The notes below the pieces were generated by a model. The model did not search any database. It was not told where the DNA came from and saw only the letters and a program-made list of their open reading frames with translations. Shown here piece by piece: positions 1-6,170 of a stretch of DNA of 8,725 bases. The stretch covers positions 1 through 8,725 of the forward strand of contig CADCPD010000037.1 of NCBI GenBank assembly GCA_902803265.1, read 5' to 3'. Made by a program: the position numbers and the translations under genes. The DNA is from an uncultured bacterium. Its GTDB lineage: Bacteria; Cyanobacteriota; Vampirovibrionia; Gastranaerophilales; Gastranaerophilaceae. Each line of letters opens with the position of its first letter. Positions within the stretch are counted from its first letter, which is position 1.

Positions 1-76
1 GCGGGAGCAAGACGAGCAGGACACGGAACATAATAAGCGAGCAGAGGCACGAACAAAGTGAGAGCCGAAAAATTAT

Positions 77-101
77 AAACGAAAACGTTGAGTTTTCGTT
101 T
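77..101. terminator. Strong hairpin, probable (bidirectional) intrinsic terminator
   Basis: A perfect 10-bp stem pairs AAACGAAAAC (77-86) with GTTTTCGTTT (92-101) around a 5-nt loop. It is followed by TTTTAATTTT on the + strand and by an AT-rich run on the - strand, so it could stop transcription either way. It lies 15 nt after the possible TGA at 59-61 and about 100 bp beyond the leftward deacetylase gene. The U-tract is interrupted, so efficiency is uncertain. Confidence 0.5.
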
Positions 102-140
102 TAATTTTGAGCGTTGCCGTTTAATGCGAGTGGGCATTTG

Positions 141-190
141 TGAATAGTGAGTGGGGGGGGTGGTGAATGGTGTTTTCTATTCACTATTCA
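141..190. repeat. 10-bp perfect inverted repeat with G8 run in the loop
   Basis: TGAATAGTGA at 141-150 is matched by its exact reverse complement TCACTATTCA at 181-190. The 30-nt spacer contains eight consecutive G (153-160) and a near-copy of the arm (GTGAATGGTG, 163-172). It begins 8 bp beyond the stop of the leftward deacetylase, so its transcript would end in this stem-loop. No U-tract follows, so it is more likely a 3'-end stability element or a dispersed intergenic palindrome than a classical terminator. Confidence 0.55.
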
Positions 191-197
191 AATAATT

Positions 198-1010
198 TTA
201 GCGTAATGACAAAGCTTTTAATTTAGACATTAAATCTTTATCCAAAAGTGCCAAGTATTCTTTATAATTATCTTTTTTATCTTGATTTTGAGTCGGATGA
301 AGCAGAGCTTCAGTTAATTTATCTTTTTTAGAATTTGCTTTATAGCCGTAGTAAAGAGTATTAGAATCCATGTTAGATGTATATTGAACTCCGACTATGT
401 AATCATTTGTTTTTAGTCCGTATTTTTTTGCTTCTTTTTGGTTCCCTATTGTAAAAGTACTCAATAAGCAAACTTTTATCAGATTTATCAAATTTGTTTT
501 AGAAAACATTTTTAAATCAGGTATTAAATACGGTTTTTCAAATTGTGTTCTTACATATGGTATATCATATTCTTTAGCTAATTTGCATACTATTTTAAAA
601 ATATTAGGAATTGCATGCATATGAACGTGAGAATCAATATGCTGAGGTTTAAAATGTTTTAACGCTTCTTCTATTTGCAGGCGATAATCTCCTTCCAATT
701 CTTCTAAAAATTCCTTATCGAAAGATTTTTTTAAAACAGCGCCAAAACTATTATGATATTCTCCATTTTTGTCATATAGTTTTGAATTTTGTTTTAAATC
801 TTTTTTCAGAGTATTGAATTCAAAAATATTCAAATGCAAACCAACTCTGAAATTTTCATTATCCAATAATTGTTGTAATATTTCATAATTACAATAAGGA
901 GTATTAACCATAACACTTGTGCTATTTAAAATACCAAATTTAGAAGCTTCTAAAATTGCCAAATTATTTTCTTCAGATATTCCGTAATCATCCGCATTTA
1001 TTATATACAC
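198..1010 (-). CDS. YdjC/ChbG-family carbohydrate deacetylase
   Basis: A 270-residue enzyme of the YdjC/ChbG superfamily, metal-dependent deacetylases that remove N-acetyl groups from amino sugars or glycolipids (ChbG acts on chitooligosaccharides, HpnK on a hopanoid glycolipid). The N-terminal NADDYG motif (residues 5-10), GLHLN (57-61) and HIDSHVHMH (124-132) carry the usual metal and catalytic Asp and His residues. Length is normal for the family, and there is no signal peptide or membrane segment, so it should be cytosolic. The start is GTG at 1008-1010, chosen because NADDYG must sit at the extreme N-terminus and an AGGA lies 9 nt upstream. It lies 2 nt after the gtrA-like gene and is surely co-transcribed. 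Next to lipid-carrier glycosylation genes, a role deacylating a polyprenyl-linked sugar, like ArnD in the Arn pathway, is inferred; the real substrate is unknown. Confidence 0.88.
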   Translation of the reverse strand: MYIINADDYGISEENNLAILEASKFGILNSTSVMVNTPYCNYEILQQLLDNENFRVGLHLNIFEFNTLKKDLKQNSKLYDKNGEYHNSFGAVLKKSFDKEFLEELEGDYRLQIEEALKHFKPQHIDSHVHMHAIPNIFKIVCKLAKEYDIPYVRTQFEKPYLIPDLKMFSKTNLINLIKVCLLSTFTIGNQKEAKKYGLKTNDYIVGVQYTSNMDSNTLYYGYKANSKKDKLTEALLHPTQNQDKKDNYKEYLALLDKDLMSKLKALSLR

Positions 1011-1012
1011 TT

Positions 1013-1435
1013 TTAAGCTTCCTCTCTTTTTTTGAATGCAAAATATTTAAACAATACATATGTTACAACAGATACAATAAATAACGATATAAATTGTGCT
1101 ATGTAAACATTTTTCATTATGTATCTTACTAAAATTTCAAGAATTATAACGTTAATAAAATAGCTAACAGCCCACGTTGAACAACATTTTAAATATTCTC
1201 TGATATAATTGCCTTTAGTGCAAAATACAAAGAACTTTTGATTTAAATATGAAAATACAGAAGAAATAACCCACTGAAGGACAACACAAAGTTGATAATG
1301 TTCACTTCCGAGAATAAATAAAGCTATTGCAAAAATAAAATAAGATATTGCTGCATTAATGCAGCCAATAATGACAAATCTAATTTTGTCCGATATTGAG
1401 CATATTTTATTGTAAATATCTTTCAAGTTATTCAT
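1013..1435 (-). CDS. GtrA-like membrane protein, putative polyprenyl-phosphate-sugar flippase
   Basis: A 140-residue, very hydrophobic protein with four predicted membrane helices (roughly residues 19-44, 48-70, 87-107 and 112-132). This matches the GtrA family, whose members are thought to flip undecaprenyl-phosphate-linked sugars across the inner membrane. Typical features are the FSYLNQKFFVF stretch after helix 2 and the closing FKYFAFKK motif. The start is ATG at 1433-1435; no clear Shine-Dalgarno precedes it (AACTTGTAAT), so initiation may be weak. It is first in a leftward pair with the deacetylase, divergent from the GT2 transferase that would make the lipid-linked sugar. GtrA and GtrB-type genes are commonly neighbours, supporting the assignment. 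The family call is strong; the sugar carried is not deducible. Confidence 0.85.
   Translation of the reverse strand: MNNLKDIYNKICSISDKIRFVIIGCINAAISYFIFAIALFILGSEHYQLCVVLQWVISSVFSYLNQKFFVFCTKGNYIREYLKCCSTWAVSYFINVIILEILVRYIMKNVYIAQFISLFIVSVVTYVLFKYFAFKKREEA
1020..1023 (-). promoter_or_regulatory. Ribosome binding site for the deacetylase, inside the gtrA-like gene
   Basis: The - strand reads GAGAGGAAG just before the gtrA-like stop codon. Its AGGA core (1023 to 1020) is 9 nt from the GTG start at 1010. The site overlaps the last codons of the upstream gene, so translational coupling between flippase and deacetylase is likely. It also supports the GTG start. Confidence 0.6.
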
Positions 1436-1527
1436 ATTACAAGTTTATCATTAATTTAAATAAATCAAAAAATGTTAATTTTGTTTAAAATCAAACATGC
1501 AAAACTCTTTTGTATTATTCTATTAAT

Positions 1528-1533
1528 AGGGAG
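1528..1533 (+). promoter_or_regulatory. Shine-Dalgarno that fixes the GT2 start
   Basis: AGGGAG lies 7 nt before the ATG at 1541. The frame is open further upstream to an ATG at 1472, but that one has no ribosome binding site and would add 23 residues ahead of a family-typical N-terminus. Confidence 0.75.
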
Positions 1534-1540
1534 AAAATTT

Positions 1541-2500
1541 ATGGGAAAAGATACAAGATTAGCTATAGTAATACCTTGTTATAATGAAGAAGGTTTAATA
1601 CATTCAACAACCGACAGATTAATTGAATTGATGAATGATTTAATACAAAGAGAAAAAATATCTTCGGAAAGTTACATATATTTAATAAATGATGGTTCAA
1701 AAGATAATACTTGGAAAGAAATTAAAGAATCGTGCGAAAAACATGCCGGAAGAATAAAGGCTTCAAGTTTTTCGAGAAATTTTGGAAATCAAAAAGCATT
1801 GCTTGCAGGAATGACGGGTGCTCATAATATAGGTTGTGATGCACTTGTTACAATTGATGCCGATTTACAGCAGGATGAAACTAAAATTGAAGAATTTGTT
1901 CAAAAATATGATGAAGGCTGTAAAGTTGTATTCGGTGTCAGAAATGACAGAAAAACAGACGATTTTATTAAGAAAACTACGGCATTAGCATTTTATAAAT
2001 GTATGAATATGCTTGGCGCTAATATAATTAAAAATCACTCTGATTACAGATTAGTTTCAAAAGAGGCTTTGGATGTACTTGAAAAATTTAATGAGACAGA
2101 TTTATTTTTAAGAGGATTTTTCCATGAAATTGGTTTTAAAACGGGTGTAGTACATTTTGACGTAAAACCAAGAATGGTAGGTAAGTCTAAATTTAATTTA
2201 TTGTCGTTGACTGCACTTGCTGTTAACGGAATAACTTCATATAGTATAGTTCCTCTAAAAATGATTTGTGTGCTTGGTTTTATATGTATGTTGTTTGCTT
2301 TTGTTACAGGTTTAATTGTACTTTATGCAAAATTGGTATACAATGATTCTCCAAACGGTTGGGCAACAGCAATCATATTAACTTCGTTCTTTGGCGGAAT
2401 GCAGTTATTCTGTTTGGGTATTGTCGGTGAATATTTGGGTCAAATATTCAGAGAAGTTAAACACCGCCCTCGTTATTTAATTGAAGAAGAAATACTATAA
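1541..2500 (+). CDS. GT2 polyprenyl-phosphate glycosyltransferase (GtrB/ArnC/Dpm1-like)
   Basis: A 319-residue family 2 glycosyltransferase that should transfer a sugar from a nucleotide donor to undecaprenyl phosphate on the inner face of the cytoplasmic membrane. The GT-A domain shows IPCYNEE (11-17), NDGSKDNT (50-57), SRNFGNQKALLAG (78-90), the metal-binding DADLQ (106-110) and SDYRL (167-171), all standard for the GtrB/ArnC/DPM1 branch. Two C-terminal membrane helices follow (about 238-265 and 275-300), then a basic tail. Length is normal. The ATG at 1541 is preferred over an in-frame ATG at 1472 because of the AGGGAG site and the family N-terminus. The gene is followed after 17 nt by the ArnT-like transferase, an evident operon, and is divergent from the gtrA-like flippase. 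Donor sugar specificity cannot be read from the sequence. Confidence 0.9.
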   Translation: MGKDTRLAIVIPCYNEEGLIHSTTDRLIELMNDLIQREKISSESYIYLINDGSKDNTWKEIKESCEKHAGRIKASSFSRNFGNQKALLAGMTGAHNIGCDALVTIDADLQQDETKIEEFVQKYDEGCKVVFGVRNDRKTDDFIKKTTALAFYKCMNMLGANIIKNHSDYRLVSKEALDVLEKFNETDLFLRGFFHEIGFKTGVVHFDVKPRMVGKSKFNLLSLTALAVNGITSYSIVPLKMICVLGFICMLFAFVTGLIVLYAKLVYNDSPNGWATAIILTSFFGGMQLFCLGIVGEYLGQIFREVKHRPRYLIEEEIL

Positions 2501-2517
2501 AATATAGGAATATAAAA

Positions 2518-4158
2518 ATGATTGAATTTATAAAAAAACATCCCGAAATATTTACATTATTTGGGCTGTTGTGCTTTTGTTTTTTAATATTTTTCTTTGG
2601 CATAGGTAATTATGCGCTAATGGATGTTGATGAAACAAGATACGTAACTATGTCCAGAGATATGTTCAACACAAAAGATTTTATGACTCTATATTTAAAT
2701 GGAGCATACTTTTTTGAAAAACCGCCATTATATTTTTGGGGTGAAGTTCTTTCATTTCTTACTTTTGGAGTAGTAAATGAATTTACGGCAAGATTTCCTG
2801 TCGCTTTATATGGAACATTATCAACATTATTATTATATTTTGCCGGTAAAAAAATCGTATCAAGAAAATACGGAATAATTTCTGCAATAATACTTGCAAC
2901 GAGTGTTGAATTTTTAATACTTGCAAAATATGCTATTCTTGATATTTTGCTTGCAACTTGCGTTGAATTTTCAATTATTGCAGGTTTTATGACTTATTTT
3001 GTTCAAGATAAAAACAAAAAATATTGCTGGTGGGCTTTTTATATTTTTTCAGCATTAGCTGTTCTTGCAAAAGGTATTCCTGGGTTTGTTTTGCCATTTG
3101 GAACAATGTTTTTTGCCGCAATTTTTACAAAAAGATTTAAAGAATTATTTAAACCTCAATATTTATTAGTAGGCTTTTTATTATTCTTTTTAATTGTTTT
3201 ACCTTGGCACATATTAATGCTTACTAAGTATGACCCTCTATTCTTTAATGAATACATTATGCGACATCACGTAAGCAGATTTTTCAATTCAGAAGGTGTT
3301 AGCAGAAAACAACCATTTTACTTTTTTGCGTTAACAATTCTTTGGGGATTTTGTCCATGGCTTTTATCTGCAGTAAGTGTTTTAATATCAAAAATAAAAT
3401 CATTGAAAAATATTCAATTTAAATTAAATTTTGAAAAATTTTCAAACCAACAAAAATATTTATTTTTAAACATTATAGCTTTTGTTTTAATCTTTTTATT
3501 TTTCTCATCATCAAGCACAAAGCTTGTAACATATATTGTTCCTGTATATTTTACGTTGGCAAATATTATGGCGTTTGTCTGGGTAAAATATCTTGATAGT
3601 GATAATTATAACAAATCAATAAATATATCATCATATATTTGGTTTGGGATTTTATTTACAGCCTCAATAGTTGCAATGTTCACACCATACTTTTTACCAA
3701 AAGATTTATATGCTGACATCGTTTCAGTAAAATGGTTTACTATTTCTTTATTATTTGTTTTTGGTTTAACAGGATTGATTGTTACCAAATTAAATAAAAA
3801 ATATTTAGTATTTGGAACATTATCTGCGTTTATAGTTGTCTTATCAGCATTTGGAATGGGTAAATATTTTGAACTTGATTATACTTTCGGACAAAATGAT
3901 TTGATGAAATATGGAAAATACGCTATTGATAACAATTTAAAAATAATAACAATTAATAATCAAAACAGATATTCTTTGAATTACTACGGGCCTAAAGAGG
4001 TTAAATTCGGAAAATATGATACAATACAAGATGCATTTAAAGATGGAGACACAGATACCGTATTTATAATTAGAAAAAAAGATTTAAAATTTTACGATAA
4101 TATTCCAAAATACACAACATTATTTGACGGCAAAAAGTATTTGTTAATTAAACCTTAA
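2518..4158 (+). CDS. ArnT/PMT-family (GT39/GT83-like) membrane glycosyltransferase
   Basis: A 546-residue polytopic protein with about 11-13 predicted helices, of the dolichyl/undecaprenyl-phosphate-sugar transferase superfamily that includes ArnT (about 550 residues). Helix 1 is followed by the DVDETRY motif (36-42), which places the acidic catalytic residues of the first extracytoplasmic loop, and by EKPPLYFW (67-74), a hallmark of the ArnT branch. Further marks are AKGIPGF and a later WH..FFNEY..RHHVSRF loop. A small soluble C-terminal part (about 455-546) follows the last helix, as in ArnT. It should use the lipid-linked sugar on the periplasmic face to decorate lipid A, another glycan or a protein. 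AGGA at 2506-2509 precedes the ATG. Its 3' end overlaps the convergent small gene by 15 nt. ArnT itself is possible but the acceptor is unproven. Confidence 0.87.
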   Translation: MIEFIKKHPEIFTLFGLLCFCFLIFFFGIGNYALMDVDETRYVTMSRDMFNTKDFMTLYLNGAYFFEKPPLYFWGEVLSFLTFGVVNEFTARFPVALYGTLSTLLLYFAGKKIVSRKYGIISAIILATSVEFLILAKYAILDILLATCVEFSIIAGFMTYFVQDKNKKYCWWAFYIFSALAVLAKGIPGFVLPFGTMFFAAIFTKRFKELFKPQYLLVGFLLFFLIVLPWHILMLTKYDPLFFNEYIMRHHVSRFFNSEGVSRKQPFYFFALTILWGFCPWLLSAVSVLISKIKSLKNIQFKLNFEKFSNQQKYLFLNIIAFVLIFLFFSSSSTKLVTYIVPVYFTLANIMAFVWVKYLDSDNYNKSINISSYIWFGILFTASIVAMFTPYFLPKDLYADIVSVKWFTISLLFVFGLTGLIVTKLNKKYLVFGTLSAFIVVLSAFGMGKYFELDYTFGQNDLMKYGKYAIDNNLKIITINNQNRYSLNYYGPKEVKFGKYDTIQDAFKDGDTDTVFIIRKKDLKFYDNIPKYTTLFDGKKYLLIKP

Positions 4159-4347
4159 CAATAACCCCAACGCCATAATCCAGGTCAGACATGACAAGAT
4201 TAAACCTGCTAATGTAAGAATTTTTAAAGCTTTTAGTTTATTAGGTGACAAATTTATTCTGTCAAAAATAAGTTTTGACAGAATAAAAAATATAGATAAA
4301 ATTATTAATAAAATAATTGCTAAAATTGCACAAATTTTCAGCATCAT
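4144..4347 (-). CDS. Small two-helix membrane protein, hypothetical
   Basis: A 67-residue protein I do not recognise. It has two hydrophobic segments (about residues 3-28 and 44-65) joined by a short basic, polar loop (KLIFDRINLSPNKLKALK). It is judged real because a good GGAGAAG ribosome binding site (4353-4359) lies 5 nt before the first of two adjacent ATG codons, and because it starts only 17 nt after the symporter stop on the same strand. It is therefore likely translated from the symporter mRNA. Its last 15 nt overlap the end of the convergent ArnT-like gene. It could be a small partner or stabiliser of the symporter, but that is only positional inference. Confidence 0.62.
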   Translation of the reverse strand: MMLKICAILAIILLIILSIFFILSKLIFDRINLSPNKLKALKILTLAGLILSCLTWIMALGLLLRFN

Positions 4348-4364
4348 AATAACTTCTCCGAATA

Positions 4365-5900
4365 TTATGCTTCTTTATTGTATTTATCAACCCAGCATTT
4401 ATTAAATTTAAGAGCGATATTATGCTTGATACAGTATTTAATCAAATCTTTTTTAACTTCAGGAGCTAAAATATACATCGCAATAATATTTGGAATTGCC
4501 ATAGAAAGCATCATTGCATCAGTAATATTAATAACAGAAGTTACATTAAGAACTGAACCAATAATAATAAATCCGCAATAAATTAATTGGAAAGTCAAAC
4601 TTCTCTTTTTACCTTCACCAAACAAATAGTTCCAAGACTTTTGACCATAATATGCCCAAGAAATAAGAGTTGATAAAGCATATAATAAAACAATACACGC
4701 CAAAATTTTAGGGAAAAATGGCATAACAGAAGATAAAGCTTGAGAGGTCATTTCAATACCTTGAGTTTTACCAATAAAATCTTGATAAGTACTTGTAATA
4801 ATAATTGCTAAAGCTGTTAATGTACACATAACGCCTGTTAAAAAAGGTTCCAATAAAGAAACGAAGCCTTGAGACAAAGGTTCATCTGTTTTAACGGTTG
4901 CATATGCAATAGGAGCAGAACCTGTACCTGCTTCATTACATTGAACAGATCTTCTTAACCCCATAATCATAGCAATAAAAGCTCCACCATATACAGCTTG
5001 CGGTTGGAAAGCTTCTTTTACTATAACAGCACAAGCATGTGGTAACAAATGAATGTTAAATAAAATTACAGCCAAAGCTGAGAATAAATATATAAAAATC
5101 TTTAATGGAACAATTTTTTCAGTAACTTTAACTATACTTTTAATACCTCCGATTGTGATTAAACCAACAAGTATAGCCATAGAAGTACCAATAACCCAAT
5201 GCATATTGTTCATAAATGCAAATTTATCGGAAGTAACATTAATAAACTGATTTGCAGCTTGATTAATTTGAATCATATTACCGCCGGTAATAGCACCACC
5301 GATACAAAGAACTGAAAATAAAACAGCCAAAGGCTGACCTAACCAGCGTAAACCTTTACGGGTTAAACCGTGAGCAATGTAGTGCATCGGTCCGCCAGAT
5401 ACCGTATCATCAGGGTTAAATCTACGATATTTAACAGCAAGGCCGGCTTCAACAAATTTTAAAGACATCCCAAAGATAGAACCGACAATAACCCAAAAAG
5501 CAGCACCTGGACCACCCATAGAAATAGCAATTGCAACACCCGCAATACTACCCATACCTATTGTTCCCGATAAAGCAGTCATTAAGGCTTGAAAAGATGA
5601 AACTTCACCAACACCGTCTTTTGCTTTTTGAGGACGAGTTAAGACTTTCAAAGCATGTCCAAACCCCCAAACAGCTATACCACGTAGATAAAATGTAAAG
5701 AAAATACCTGCAACTAGGACCCATAAAACAACAAGAGGAATATCAGAGCCCCCGATATTTATCGGATAGAATACCCAACTTGCAATTTTATCTGAAACAG
5801 GTGCAATATTTTCATCCATAAATTGGTCAATATTAAACGCATAAGCTTTATCAATCGATAAAACTAAAAATGCTAACATTAAGTATAAAATCTTATTCAT
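4365..5900 (-). CDS. Sodium:alanine/glycine symporter, AGCS family
   Basis: A 511-residue transporter of the alanine/glycine:cation symporter family (AgcS/DagA/AlsT type), importing alanine or glycine with Na+ or H+ across the inner membrane. Family signatures are GTIGMGSIAGVA (112-123) with the following GGPGAAFW, and NEAGTGSAP (322-330); about ten or more helices cover residues 53-490. The N-terminus before the core (residues 1-50) resembles a signal peptide: a hydrophobic run ending in AYA, then FNIDQF. ATG at 5898-5900 is chosen because AAGGGA lies 6 nt upstream; an in-frame TTG at 5919-5921 would add seven residues and has no such site. The gene has its own promoter and a structured leader with a terminator, so expression is probably conditional. 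A small membrane protein follows on the same transcript. Confidence 0.92.
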   Translation of the reverse strand: MNKILYLMLAFLVLSIDKAYAFNIDQFMDENIAPVSDKIASWVFYPINIGGSDIPLVVLWVLVAGIFFTFYLRGIAVWGFGHALKVLTRPQKAKDGVGEVSSFQALMTALSGTIGMGSIAGVAIAISMGGPGAAFWVIVGSIFGMSLKFVEAGLAVKYRRFNPDDTVSGGPMHYIAHGLTRKGLRWLGQPLAVLFSVLCIGGAITGGNMIQINQAANQFINVTSDKFAFMNNMHWVIGTSMAILVGLITIGGIKSIVKVTEKIVPLKIFIYLFSALAVILFNIHLLPHACAVIVKEAFQPQAVYGGAFIAMIMGLRRSVQCNEAGTGSAPIAYATVKTDEPLSQGFVSLLEPFLTGVMCTLTALAIIITSTYQDFIGKTQGIEMTSQALSSVMPFFPKILACIVLLYALSTLISWAYYGQKSWNYLFGEGKKRSLTFQLIYCGFIIIGSVLNVTSVINITDAMMLSMAIPNIIAMYILAPEVKKDLIKYCIKHNIALKFNKCWVDKYNKEA

Positions 5901-5906
5901 TAAAAA

Positions 5907-5912
5907 TCCCTT
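5907..5912 (-). promoter_or_regulatory. Shine-Dalgarno of the AGCS symporter
   Basis: AAGGGA on the - strand, 6 nt before the ATG at 5900. It lies directly after the U-tract of the leader hairpin, so readthrough of that hairpin is needed to reach it. Confidence 0.7.
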
Positions 5913-5918
5913 ATCTAG

Positions 5919-5944
5919 CAAAAAAGAGGGTAAAAGAGCCCTCT
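5919..5944 (-). terminator. Intrinsic terminator/attenuator hairpin in the symporter leader
   Basis: On the - strand AGAGGG (5944-5939) pairs with CCCTCT (5930-5925) around an 8-nt loop, followed by a run of six T that shares the last stem base. This is a standard intrinsic terminator form, placed between the predicted transcription start (about 5987) and the ribosome binding site (5912-5907). Terminating here would yield a leader RNA of roughly 65 nt and shut off the symporter. On the + strand the same stem is followed by AATTTTT, but no rightward gene lies nearby. Confidence 0.65.
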
Positions 5945-5954
5945 AATTTTTAAA

Positions 5955-5987
5955 TGGAGCACGAGGATTACCAAAGGTAGACTCCAC
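5955..5987 (-). ncRNA. Structured 5' leader RNA element (candidate riboswitch/attenuator sensor)
   Basis: The predicted transcript begins GUGGAG. An outer stem pairs UGGAG (5986-5982) with CUCCA (5959-5955); inside it UACC and GGUA form a 4-bp stem with a UUU loop. A single-stranded AUCCUCGUG lies between the inner and outer stems. That strand holds UCCUC, which could pair with GAGGG of the downstream terminator stem (five pairs with one G-U), giving a possible antiterminator. I cannot match it to a known class: the glycine riboswitch and T-box signatures are absent. The structure is seen; its regulatory role is inference. Confidence 0.45.
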
Positions 5988-6170
5988 AAAACTATTTATA
6001 ACTTAAAAACATTAATAAATCAAGAGCTTTTAACACAATAAAAATGTTTAACGCTTTCTAAAGAATAAAATACAAACTTATTCAAAACATAAGAAGCTTT
6101 TAAAGTATTAATAACCACCAAAAATAGCATACGCTTTATAACTATAAAAATTTAACAGCAAACTTAAAAA
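5988..6170. other. AT-rich spacer between PPTase and the symporter promoter
   Basis: Apart from the promoter at 5995-6023, nothing codes here. Short, AT-only palindromes occur (for example CTTAT/ATAAG on the - strand near 6079-6095), but I see no convincing terminator for the PPTase gene. Confidence 0.4.
5995..6023 (-). promoter_or_regulatory. Promoter of the AGCS symporter unit
   Basis: The - strand has TTGATT (6023-6018), a 17-nt spacer and TATAAA (6000-5995), a good sigma-70 type promoter. The expected start, about 7-8 nt beyond the -10, falls at 5988-5987, immediately at the base of the leader stem-loop. Confidence 0.6.

Larger units (their letters stand above)
1..197. other. Gene-free left edge with GC-rich tip and hairpins
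   Basis: No complete gene is supported here. Bases 1-60 are 33/60 G+C, clearly richer than the AT-rich remainder. Frame 2 is open from the window edge to a TGA at 59-61 and would encode a charged tail (RE QDEQ DTEH, ending ARTK). Frame 3 is also open, to about 104. Either could be the 3' end of a rightward gene cut by the edge, but an 18-codon tail cannot establish that. The rest holds a 10-bp hairpin (77-101), a small AATGC/GCATT hairpin (123-138) and a larger inverted repeat (141-190). Confidence 0.4.

Noticed and set aside
1472..1540. Upstream start of the GT2 gene
   Set aside because: No ribosome binding site precedes the ATG at 1472, whereas AGGGAG sits correctly before the ATG at 1541, where family similarity also begins.
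3606..3788. Open frame on the - strand inside the ArnT-like gene
   Set aside because: Shadow of a strongly supported membrane protein gene; no ribosome binding site or recognisable domain.
4378..5250. Two + strand frames inside the symporter gene
   Set aside because: Antisense shadows rich in Ile, Leu and Thr, as expected opposite an AT-rich membrane protein gene.
5901..5921. TTG start adding seven residues to the symporter
   Set aside because: It would lie in the U-tract of the leader terminator and would overlap the ribosome binding site that serves the ATG at 5900.
5901..5944. preQ1-I riboswitch (AGAGG...CCCTCT hairpin followed by CTAGATAAGG)
   Set aside because: The hairpin and tail outline look similar, but the A-rich tail that forms the pseudoknot is a T run here and the gene is an amino acid symporter, so a plain terminator explains it better.
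5900..6023. Glycine riboswitch or T-box upstream of the symporter
   Set aside because: Neither the conserved glycine aptamer core nor the T-box AGGGTGG-type sequence is present, and the leader is too short for either.
6021..6105. Repeated AAG(A)AGCTTTTAA motifs near the symporter promoter as operator sites
   Set aside because: Similar AGCTTTTA strings occur elsewhere in the window (near 212 and 4229), so they reflect AT-rich composition.
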